A DNA stretch of 11,417 bases from Bacteroidales bacterium UBA3724. Lineage in GTDB: Bacteria; Bacteroidota; Bacteroidia; Bacteroidales; P3. A program made the translations under genes and the position numbers. Each line of letters starts with the position of its first letter. The stretch's first letter is position 1. The notes under the pieces were generated by a model. That model did not search any database. It saw only the letters and a program-made list of their open reading frames with translations, and was not told where the DNA came from. Shown here piece after piece: positions 4,698 through 11,417 of this stretch. Where the stretch lies: assembly GCA_002371315.1 (NCBI GenBank), contig DFHL01000106.1, positions 1 through 11,417 on the forward strand. The letters run 5' to 3'.

Positions 4698-7547
4698 TCA
4701 GATGGTAAAGTGGTGGCGGCCGCTGCTGAGGGTCTTGATGTCGTAATTGCCGTCGGCGGTAGGCAGGTGAACTTCGGCGGTGGTGTTGGGCGGGATGACG
4801 ACGGTCCATTCGATGCCATTGCCGGTACGGCGCCAGTGGCTCTCGATGGTGCCGCTGACGGAGCGGTAGGTGCAATCGACGCGGTTGAGGCTTTCGACGA
4901 AGGTGGGGCGGAACTGTATCTTGCTGTATCCTGGCTCGAGGGCGCGGATGCCGGCAATGTCTTCATATTCCCAGATGAGCAGGTCGCCGAGCAGCATCAC
5001 GTGGTTGGCGCTGTTCATCGAGGGGTCGCCGGTGTCGCCGTTCCAGAGCTCCCAGATGGTGGTGGCGCCGCGTCGGGCCATATATCCCCACGAGGGGTAG
5101 GTGGTGTCGGTGGCCAGGTGGAGGGCCAGGTCGGAGCGACCGTAATGGGTCAGGGTGCGCATCAGCTGCTGTATGCCGACAACGCCAGTGCTGACGTGTC
5201 CGCCGAAGTCGTTCATCGTTTTGTTGATGATATTGGTAAACACCTTGTCCTCAAGCTTGCTGGGCACCATACCGAACCATAGTGGCAGGATGTTGGCGGT
5301 GACGGTCCCGTTGGCGTAGTTGCCCGTGAGGGTGTCGAGGTAACGACTGTTATATATGGCCGTTATGGTGTCGTATTCTTGATGGAAGAATTTGGCATCG
5401 TCGTCCTTGCCAAGCTGGATGGCGAAGCCTTTCATTATGTTGCAAAGGTAGCAGTAGAAGGGCGTGGAGATGGCGGTGGCCTCGGTGATGCGGCTGGGGT
5501 CCTTGGAGTGGATCATCTCGGGGCTCTCGGGCGGCATACACCAGTCGCCGTAGCAGTCGCGCGTCATTATGCCCTCTTTGCAGTACCACAAGCGCATATG
5601 CAGCAGCCATTTACGCATAGCGTCGTAGTGGCGGCGCATCGGCTCAATGTCACCGAAGCGGGTGTAGAGCATATCGGCTACGGTGATGAAGGCGCCGGGC
5701 CAGGTCATATTGTCCGTATAGTTGCGCCAGTAGGCCGGGGCGACGTCGCTGAGCTGCCCGTTGGGCCACTGGCAGTCCTCGAGGTCCTGCAGCCACTTGG
5801 CGTAGAGGCGGTGGTTGTCGAAGAGGAAGCTCTCGCCATAGCAGCCGGTGGTACGGTCGCCGGTCCAGCCCATACGCTCGTCGCGCTGGGGGCAGTCGGT
5901 TGGCATCGAGCGGTAGTTGCCGCGGATGCCCCAGAATGCGTTGCGGTGCACGGCGTTGATGATGTCGTTGTCGGTCTCAAATGTGGAAGTGGTGGCCATC
6001 TGGTCGTAGAGTACAAGGCCAGTGAAGTCGCTGAGACTAGGTTTGCTGCCTTCAGGCAGGCCGCTGATTTCGACGTAGCGGAAGCCGTGGTAGACAAACT
6101 GCGGGTGCCACGGAAGTTCATATTTGGCGAAGGCAATGTAGCGGTCGGTGCATTCTGCGGAGCGCAGGTTGTCGGTGTAGAGTGTGCTGTCGGCTGCCAG
6201 AAGTTCGGCATAGCGGAACGTGATGGTGTCGGTGCCAGTGTTGTCGCCCTTTTTAGCAAGCAAAGAGGATATGTCGTTCACTTGCAGAACCCCTACCATA
6301 TTCTGCCCCATATTGAGAATCCATTTGTTGCCCTTTCGGAAGATGGCCTTGGGTTGGAGGTTCTCCATCACACGGATGTTGGGGTTGGGCTGCGGCGTAA
6401 GTTCGTATTCCAAGCGCTGGGCGGCAATCTCGGCGCTGTCGGGGAATGGCATCGAGGCGTCATATTTGTCGTCGCGGCGTTTCCATCGGGGGTTGAAGCG
6501 GTCCTCGAGGTTCATATTTTGGCGGTCGTAGTCTACGATAGCATTGTCCCAACGGCTGTCGTCGTAGTCGGTGTGGAGCCAGGCCCCAAGGGCTATGTCG
6601 AGGTGCTGGTCGAAAGTCTCTCCGTCGAACTCGTTGGCCTTGCGGATGGGGCCCTGGTTGGTGATTCGCCAGCCTTCGCCTGACACAATGGTGTCGGCGC
6701 TGCCGTCCACATAAAAGACCTCCAGCTGCATCAGCAGTTGCGGACGACCGTAATGGGCGGCGTGGTTGATGCCGCACCATTCCAGGTAGTTGGTGTCGTG
6801 GCGGGGGGTGGTGAAGCGGCCGGGGGCGAGGATGACGCCGACGGCATTGTCGCCCGCTTGGAGCATATTTGTGACGTCGTAGGCGTTGAAGTATACGCGG
6901 CGGGTGTAGTCGCTCAAGGCGGGCTTCATCAACTCGTCGGGGGCCACCTCCTGGCCGTTGAAGAATGCCTGATACTGGCCGAGGCCGCTGATATAGAGGC
7001 GGGCGTGGTCGATGTCGTTCTTCAGGTTGAATTCCTTGCGCAGGTAGCGGGCAGCCACTTCGGTGTGACCCTCGATTTTGTCGTCGGGGTAGTCGCGGCC
7101 AATCCAATGGGCTTGCCAGTCGCTGCGGTCGAGGAGGCTGATTTCGAAGTACTGCACTGGACTCTCAAGTTCTATGGTGCTACCGTTGCCGTAAGTCACA
7201 ATAGTATACACCCGCCACCAGCAGCGGTCGCGGCTCTTGAGCGGCTTGCCCTCGTATGGAATATACAGCATCCTATTTTCGTTTTCCGTTCTCACATCTC
7301 CGTTCTCCGAGTCCCACAGGTCGCCCTCGCCGCGGCGGGCCCTCTCCTCGCTGCTGGCCACAATGATGCGGTAACTCGTTTGCTGGACGTTGTCCACTCG
7401 AGCCTCATAATTCCAGCTGAAACGAGGCGTGGCAGTAGCCAAAGGCATAGAGCCATCCTGCATTTCGACGGTGAGGTTGGTGATTTCGACTTTGCTGCCA
7501 CAGGCGGCAAGCATCAATGTGAACAGTATAGGAATTAGACGTTTCAT
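4698..7547 (-). CDS. Alpha-L-rhamnosidase, GH78, lipoprotein
   Basis: A 949-residue inverting glycosidase that should release terminal alpha-L-rhamnose from pectic rhamnogalacturonans, plant glycosides or other rhamnosylated glycans. The N-terminus has a lipobox (LMLAAC, Cys16), so it is membrane-anchored; no acidic surface-export signal is obvious after the Cys. Domain order by family resemblance: fibronectin-III-like (about 20-135, with TPRFSW and IPYEGKPL), carbohydrate-binding beta-sandwich (about 165-340), concanavalin-like (about 400-510), six-hairpin (alpha/alpha)6 catalytic barrel (about 515-850) and a C-terminal beta-domain (about 860-945). The active-site motif DCPQRDERMGWTGD lies at 551-564, with E557 as likely general acid; the likely base is E833 in TIWELWNG. 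Length is normal. It starts 15 nt after the stop of the other GH78 gene and is the distal gene of that pair. GC-rich throughout. Confidence 0.96.
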   Translation of the reverse strand: MKRLIPILFTLMLAACGSKVEITNLTVEMQDGSMPLATATPRFSWNYEARVDNVQQTSYRIIVASSEERARRGEGDLWDSENGDVRTENENRMLYIPYEGKPLKSRDRCWWRVYTIVTYGNGSTIELESPVQYFEISLLDRSDWQAHWIGRDYPDDKIEGHTEVAARYLRKEFNLKNDIDHARLYISGLGQYQAFFNGQEVAPDELMKPALSDYTRRVYFNAYDVTNMLQAGDNAVGVILAPGRFTTPRHDTNYLEWCGINHAAHYGRPQLLMQLEVFYVDGSADTIVSGEGWRITNQGPIRKANEFDGETFDQHLDIALGAWLHTDYDDSRWDNAIVDYDRQNMNLEDRFNPRWKRRDDKYDASMPFPDSAEIAAQRLEYELTPQPNPNIRVMENLQPKAIFRKGNKWILNMGQNMVGVLQVNDISSLLAKKGDNTGTDTITFRYAELLAADSTLYTDNLRSAECTDRYIAFAKYELPWHPQFVYHGFRYVEISGLPEGSKPSLSDFTGLVLYDQMATTSTFETDNDIINAVHRNAFWGIRGNYRSMPTDCPQRDERMGWTGDRTTGCYGESFLFDNHRLYAKWLQDLEDCQWPNGQLSDVAPAYWRNYTDNMTWPGAFITVADMLYTRFGDIEPMRRHYDAMRKWLLHMRLWYCKEGIMTRDCYGDWCMPPESPEMIHSKDPSRITEATAISTPFYCYLCNIMKGFAIQLGKDDDAKFFHQEYDTITAIYNSRYLDTLTGNYANGTVTANILPLWFGMVPSKLEDKVFTNIINKTMNDFGGHVSTGVVGIQQLMRTLTHYGRSDLALHLATDTTYPSWGYMARRGATTIWELWNGDTGDPSMNSANHVMLLGDLLIWEYEDIAGIRALEPGYSKIQFRPTFVESLNRVDCTYRSVSGTIESHWRRTGNGIEWTVVIPPNTTAEVHLPTADGNYDIKTLSSGRHHFTI
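7285..7307 (-). repeat. Short direct repeat inside the GH78 lipoprotein gene
   Basis: GAGAACGGA (minus strand) occurs twice, at 7299-7307 and 7285-7293, 14 bp apart and followed by AAACGAAAA. It encodes the Glu/Asn-rich loop ENGDVRTENENR after WDS in the N-terminal domain. A similar GGAAACGGAAAACGG run encodes the insertion in the neighbouring GH78 gene. Confidence 0.6.
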
Positions 7548-7562
7548 TTTATTGTGGGGTAT

Positions 7563-9857
7563 TTAGTTACTAATGACGAGAGAATGATGACCTGGCGAGA
7601 GCGTGCGCTCGTTCGCAGTGCCTGGGAATGCTGTGGCTGTGGTGCCTTTGGGAATTGTGACTTCCAGCTTATCACCAGTAATCTCTACCTGTATGTCGCC
7701 GTATTGGGTCGGCTTCACTACCCGAACCCACTCGATGCCCTCGCAAGGTTGCGGGTCGACGAAGAAGTGCTCGTAACCAGGCAGCTCAGGGTCTGGACGG
7801 ATGCCGGCAAGGGCTTGATAGAACCAGATGCCGATGCCATTGTAGCAGTTGTGGACTCGGCTGCGGTCTTCCTTGCCGGGCAAGCCGCAACCCCACGATT
7901 CCCAAGTAGTGAATATGTTAATTTGAAAATGCGTTAGTGGCTGTCGCGTCAGCCCGTTTTCCGTTTCCTGCTCTCCGCTTTCCGCTTCCATCATCCTCAG
8001 GTAGCCCGGGTAGTCGGGTTGGCGCAGCAGGGTGGCCATCAGGTCGGTCTGCTTTTCGCGGATGCACCACTCGGTGAAAATCGCAGTCCCCATAAGTCCG
8101 AAGGCCACGTGGTCGCGGTATTTGCCGTGGATGTCTTTGATTAATTGCGCCTTTACGGCGGCAGCGGTGGCGCTGTCGGGCGGTATTCCCATCAGCAGGG
8201 CGTAGGCCATATCGAGCGGTGTGCCGTTGGCATAAGTGTGGGTCTCGGGGTGGTAGAAATTGCGGTGGATGGCCTCTACGACATTTTGCCGCCGTGCAGC
8301 GAATTGCTCTGCATCGTCAGGATGGCCAGTCATAATGGCCATCTGTTCCATATTCGATAGGCATTCGGCGATGAAGCAGCTGCTGGCGTGCAGCACACTC
8401 TCGCCACCGATGTCGACGCCGTCGGGTGCCATCCAGTCGGCTAGAAACCACGAGTGCCGCTCGGTGTCGCCCCACGGTTGCAGTATGCCGTCTTCGCTGT
8501 GCTGCTCGATGTAGTCCATCCAGCATTTCATATCGTCATAGTGGCGGTAGATGAGCGTGCGGTCGCCGTAGTTGACGTAGGTGCGCCACGGGGCCTTGAC
8601 GATGAAGCCCTGCCAGTAGGGACCGCCGCCCGTGCGGAAGGCCGGAGCCACATAGGGCAGGTCGCCCGTGCTGTCCAGAGCGACGTGCCAGGCTTGCATC
8701 CACTGGCGGTAGGTGTCGCGCACGTCCCAGAGGGTCTGCAGGGTGTTAGTGCTGCTGTTGCCGTCGCCGCCGTAGCCCATACGTTCTATATGCGGGCAGT
8801 CGACCATATATCCGCTGAAAGTGAGGCAACTGAGTGTGTATTTCACCATATCGTGGATGGCGTTCAGGCGCGGGTCGCTGCATTCGAAGTAGGCTCCGCC
8901 AAAGGAATCGACAGCACTGATTTGTTGGGCGTTGGCGGATGCGACGGTGGCACCTTTGATTCGCACATAGCGGAAACTGTGGGTGTGGAAACGGTTACGG
9001 AATATATCCTTTCCGTTGCCGTCGCTGACGTAGATGTCGGTCTCGGTATGGGGAGGCTTGGCGTTGCGATGGTCGAGGTATTCCATTGTGGCCTCCTGGC
9101 CTGCGGCCATCGAGTCGAACGCCACTGCGAGCCAGCCTGTCACCACGCGGCCGAAGTCTAACAGGATGCTGCCGTCGGGCTCTTTTTCGTTGTTTTTCAG
9201 CTTGATGATGTCGACGATGCGGTTGCCTTCGAATTCCTGTCGCCTAACTGTGATGCCGCTCGCATCATAGACCGAGGCAGGATGCCAATGCTCGTGTACC
9301 CGTGCGTCGTAGCACTCACCGCCGAACTGCACTGGTTGCCAGCTGCCAGTGTAGCTGTATGGCGAGGGCGAGGCCTGCCAGGTGCTGTCGGTCCATACGA
9401 CGTAGTCGATCAGGCCGCACTCTTTGTCTGCCACTTCGCTCATCAATGCTGCCTTCGCCACCGCCGGCATTCCATAGATGCGTCCCCAGCCCTGACCGAG
9501 CCAGAGCATCACCTCGTTGTCGCCTTCGCGCACCAGGTCGGTGATGTCGTAGTTTACCTCCAGAGCCCGCTTGTCGAGTTGTGATACGGCGGGTTGCAGT
9601 ACTCTGTCGCCAACCTTCACACCATTGATATAGACCTCGTGGTAGCCCAGCGATGTTACGCTGATGTGGAAAGTGAGCGTCTGAAAGTCATAGCGTTTAA
9701 GCTCGTTTTTCTTTACGGTGAATGTCTTGCGCAGCTTGGTTGTCTCTGCCCATCCGCCATCGACGCGGCAGCCGATGAACTCTTGCGCTTGGATGTTTGT
9801 CGCACTCAGCAGCAGAAGTAAAGCTAATAGTGTTTGGCGTTTTAGGAAGCGAAGCAT
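7563..9857 (-). CDS. Second GH78-family alpha-L-rhamnosidase, secreted
   Basis: A 764-residue GH78 enzyme with a type I signal peptide (LLALLLLLSA, cleavage likely after NIQA). It is shorter than its neighbour and lacks the first fibronectin-like module. Visible parts: a galactose-binding-like N-terminal domain (about 25-170, with YHEVYINGVKVGD and a GQGWG loop), a middle beta-domain ending in FRYVRIKG (about 205-302), the catalytic barrel (about 325-690) and a C-terminal beta-domain. The acidic motif DCPHIERMGYGGDG is at 353-366, with E358 as likely general acid; E653 in TTWESW is the likely base, followed by the conserved VHNCYNGIGIWFYQALAGI. Residues about 624-648 are an unusual insertion just before that base. 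The first gene of a two-gene operon, it probably attacks a different rhamnose linkage from its partner. Exact substrate cannot be read from sequence. Confidence 0.93.
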   Translation of the reverse strand: MLRFLKRQTLLALLLLLSATNIQAQEFIGCRVDGGWAETTKLRKTFTVKKNELKRYDFQTLTFHISVTSLGYHEVYINGVKVGDRVLQPAVSQLDKRALEVNYDITDLVREGDNEVMLWLGQGWGRIYGMPAVAKAALMSEVADKECGLIDYVVWTDSTWQASPSPYSYTGSWQPVQFGGECYDARVHEHWHPASVYDASGITVRRQEFEGNRIVDIIKLKNNEKEPDGSILLDFGRVVTGWLAVAFDSMAAGQEATMEYLDHRNAKPPHTETDIYVSDGNGKDIFRNRFHTHSFRYVRIKGATVASANAQQISAVDSFGGAYFECSDPRLNAIHDMVKYTLSCLTFSGYMVDCPHIERMGYGGDGNSSTNTLQTLWDVRDTYRQWMQAWHVALDSTGDLPYVAPAFRTGGGPYWQGFIVKAPWRTYVNYGDRTLIYRHYDDMKCWMDYIEQHSEDGILQPWGDTERHSWFLADWMAPDGVDIGGESVLHASSCFIAECLSNMEQMAIMTGHPDDAEQFAARRQNVVEAIHRNFYHPETHTYANGTPLDMAYALLMGIPPDSATAAAVKAQLIKDIHGKYRDHVAFGLMGTAIFTEWCIREKQTDLMATLLRQPDYPGYLRMMEAESGEQETENGLTRQPLTHFQINIFTTWESWGCGLPGKEDRSRVHNCYNGIGIWFYQALAGIRPDPELPGYEHFFVDPQPCEGIEWVRVVKPTQYGDIQVEITGDKLEVTIPKGTTATAFPGTANERTLSPGHHSLVISN

Positions 9858-9875
9858 TTGGTTAAGGGCTGGAGG

Positions 9876-9947
9876 GTTAATATGTTAATAAGTTGATTTG
9901 TTGATATGTTGATAAGTTGATTTGTTGATACGTTTGTATGTTAAGGT
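9876..9947. repeat. Array of nine 8-bp tandem repeats
   Basis: Nine consecutive octamers of the form GTTGATWW lie in perfect 8-bp register. The first two read GTTAATAT and GTTAATAA; the next five read GTTGATTT, GTTGATAT, GTTGATAA, GTTGATTT and GTTGATAC; the last two (GTTTGTAT, GTTAAGGT) are degenerate. The array fills most of the 83-bp gap between the kinase stop (9941-9943, inside the last unit) and the GH78 start at 9857. No Bacteroidetes promoter is visible on the minus strand within it, so the GH78 pair may be read through from the kinase or use a degenerate promoter. Confidence 0.85.
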
Positions 9948-11417
9948 TGGAGAATTGCCTCAATTCTCTTGAATGTTCCCCATATTGGATGGTTCCGGTA
10001 TGCTTCTACAGCGTTGGAAGGAACACGCAACACTGCCGTCGACGGTAGCTGATAAAAAGTGGTCACTGCTGCCTCTGGTGGTACTGTGGCCCACATCCAC
10101 ACCTCGCGCAGGTGGGAGCATTCGGTAAAGCTGTAATTGCCAACCTTGCGCACCTTAGGCCCCATATACACTACTCGCAAGCTGTCGCAATAGGCGAAGG
10201 CGTAGTCGCCGACAATTTCAAGGCTGTCGGAGAGGACTAGTGTATCTATGGCCGTTTCGTAGAAGGCGCCGTGACCTATTTCCCTCATCTGTGGCGACAG
10301 CACCAGCTGTCGCAACTGGCTGCTTTTGGCGGCGAGGTTGTGGACGGCTGTATGGGTGCCGCCCTTAAACTCTATACGTTTCAAACCAGCCACATTGCTC
10401 AAAAAATCAACTGGCAACTGTTCGACACCGGTGTCGATGATAACGTTGGAAAGGGCCATACAGCGGTAAAAATAGCTGTACTTCATTATCGAGTCGTGAT
10501 GCGCACCCTGGCAGTCGCGAGCCTTCCATATCAGTGTGGTAAGACTTGTACAGTCGTTGAAAGGCATAATGCCCATCTGCTGCAAGCCGTAAGGAATCAC
10601 CAATGTATCTCGCAACGATATGCAACCGACAAAGGCTTCGGTACCAATGCTGCGAAGGCTTTCGGGCAGCTTGACTGAGGTGAGTTTTGCATTGTCCTTG
10701 AATGCACAGTTGTCTATGGCGACCACATCCCACGTAAAGCCCCGATGGTGCACACTGGCGGGAATGACCATATCGCCTTCGGGCTTGACGATCCCTTCTG
10801 GCCAGGGCGCCCATTGACTGGAAGTGGGTGGAACGACCTCTACCAACCGTTGGGGTACACGACTCACCTCCCGCATCCATATTGTCTGCCCACTCTCCAG
10901 CCGTACTTCAAAACGTTTGGATGACGGAAGCAACATAATAACAATCAGTATGACAATCATCAGTGCAACGAGCATCCAGATGGACCATGTGGGGAACATC
11001 AGCCTGCGCAGCGATGCCACCGACTGGGGACGACGGTTGGGATCCTGCCTTGTGGCGCAACGCAAAGCCACTGAATAACGTTTACCAAACAGGGACTCCA
11101 TCACACGCCCCAACGAATAGATGTCCGAGCGGCTGTCGGTTGCGCGTCCCTCGCGTTGCTCGGGCGAGGCATAGTTCTCTGTCCCTGATGCCTGTTTGAG
11201 GGTCGCATATTGTGGGCCGTCACTCAATCCGAAGTCGATGAGTTTCACTCGCCCATCAGCGGTGACGATAATGTTCGAAGGCTTTATGTCACGGTGGTAA
11301 ATACCTCGGCTGTGAAGGTACTCAATAGCGTCGAGCAGCTGACCAAACACGCGCTTCAGTTCTGCCTTGCGCCTGCCTTTTTTCCACTTGTCAAGGGGCT
11401 TGCCGTCAACCCATTCC
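9941..11417 (-). CDS. Transmembrane Ser/Thr kinase with BspA-type leucine-rich repeat ectodomain, N-terminus missing
   Basis: The frame is open to the window end, so the GTG at 11350 is not the start; 491 residues are visible, and the glycine-rich loop and ATP-binding lysine lie outside. Kinase features are intact: catalytic loop HRDIKPSN (41-48), DFG (61-63), the APE-like YASPEQ, SDIYSLG and the subdomain XI arginine in DPNRRPQS. They predict an active eukaryotic-like (Hanks) kinase. A single membrane helix, WMLVALMIVILIVIMLL, lies at about 147-163, placing the kinase in the cytoplasm and the rest outside the inner membrane. From about 230 to 442 come BspA-like (LRR_5) repeats such as IDNCAFKDNAKLTSVKLPESL and VGDYAFAYCDSLRVVYMGP, then a typical C-terminal cap (LPSTAVLRVPS, YRNHPIWGTF). 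A role in sensing an external ligand or surface is inferred. It lies upstream of the rhamnosidase pair on the same strand. Confidence 0.93.
   Translation of the reverse strand, partial: EWVDGKPLDKWKKGRRKAELKRVFGQLLDAIEYLHSRGIYHRDIKPSNIIVTADGRVKLIDFGLSDGPQYATLKQASGTENYASPEQREGRATDSRSDIYSLGRVMESLFGKRYSVALRCATRQDPNRRPQSVASLRRLMFPTWSIWMLVALMIVILIVIMLLPSSKRFEVRLESGQTIWMREVSRVPQRLVEVVPPTSSQWAPWPEGIVKPEGDMVIPASVHHRGFTWDVVAIDNCAFKDNAKLTSVKLPESLRSIGTEAFVGCISLRDTLVIPYGLQQMGIMPFNDCTSLTTLIWKARDCQGAHHDSIMKYSYFYRCMALSNVIIDTGVEQLPVDFLSNVAGLKRIEFKGGTHTAVHNLAAKSSQLRQLVLSPQMREIGHGAFYETAIDTLVLSDSLEIVGDYAFAYCDSLRVVYMGPKVRKVGNYSFTECSHLREVWMWATVPPEAAVTTFYQLPSTAVLRVPSNAVEAYRNHPIWGTFKRIEAILQP

Noticed and set aside
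5379..6683. 434-codon plus-strand ORF inside the GH78 lipoprotein gene (also 6738-7538 and 8454-9161)
   Set aside because: They are antisense to intact GH78 frames and rich in Val/Gly/Ala, as expected from the complementary strand of GC-rich genes. The sense proteins have complete catalytic motifs.
11348..11350. GTG at 11350 as the kinase start
   Set aside because: The same frame is open to the window edge and encodes kinase-like sequence (EWVDGKPLDKW...), so the gene continues upstream.

Overview
The window looks like chromosomal DNA of a Bacteroidales bacterium, most likely Prevotella-like. The reasons are a DnaK ending in DVDYEEVK, an HU of the long Bacteroidetes type, GH78 rhamnosidases with lipoprotein or secretory signals, a BspA-type leucine-rich repeat protein, and two promoters of the Bacteroidetes form TTTG-N19-TAnnTTTG. 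The lineage call is inferred from these families only.

Layout. Positions 1-1136 (+) hold the 3' part of dnaK and its hairpin terminator. Positions 1167-1967 (+) hold a complete, AT-richer gene for a NYN (PIN-like) nuclease-fold protein with a C-terminal OST-HTH/LOTUS-like RNA-binding domain. It converges on an HU gene (2142-2546, -) across a dense cluster of four quasi-palindromes (2034-2116). Positions 2666-3557 (-) carry two overlapping genes for small exported proteins, one made of 22-23-residue repeats and one TPR-like, closed by a clear terminator.

Positions 3600-4630 (-) are accessory in character. In transcription order they hold a promoter and an MNT nucleotidyltransferase (MntA-like antitoxin), then an ATGA-coupled start of what looks like its HEPN partner that stops after 29 codons. 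A second, near-duplicate promoter follows, then an uncatalogued 58-codon ORF, a 120-nt nest of five inverted repeats, and a strong hairpin terminator. This last stretch is the best candidate here for an undescribed unit.

Positions 4698-9857 (-) hold two adjacent, diverged GH78 alpha-L-rhamnosidases, 15 nt apart and surely co-transcribed. One is a lipoprotein and one has an ordinary signal peptide. They should remove terminal rhamnose from plant or other rhamnosylated glycans; no SusC/SusD pair is visible. Upstream, separated by an 8-bp tandem repeat array, is the 3' part of a gene (9941-11417, -) for a eukaryotic-like Ser/Thr kinase joined through one membrane helix to an extracytoplasmic BspA-type leucine-rich repeat domain. 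Its N-terminus lies outside the window.

Base composition alternates: dnaK and the GH78/kinase block are GC-rich, while 1140-1970 and 2560-4660 are clearly AT-rich, which fits accessory insertions between core genes.
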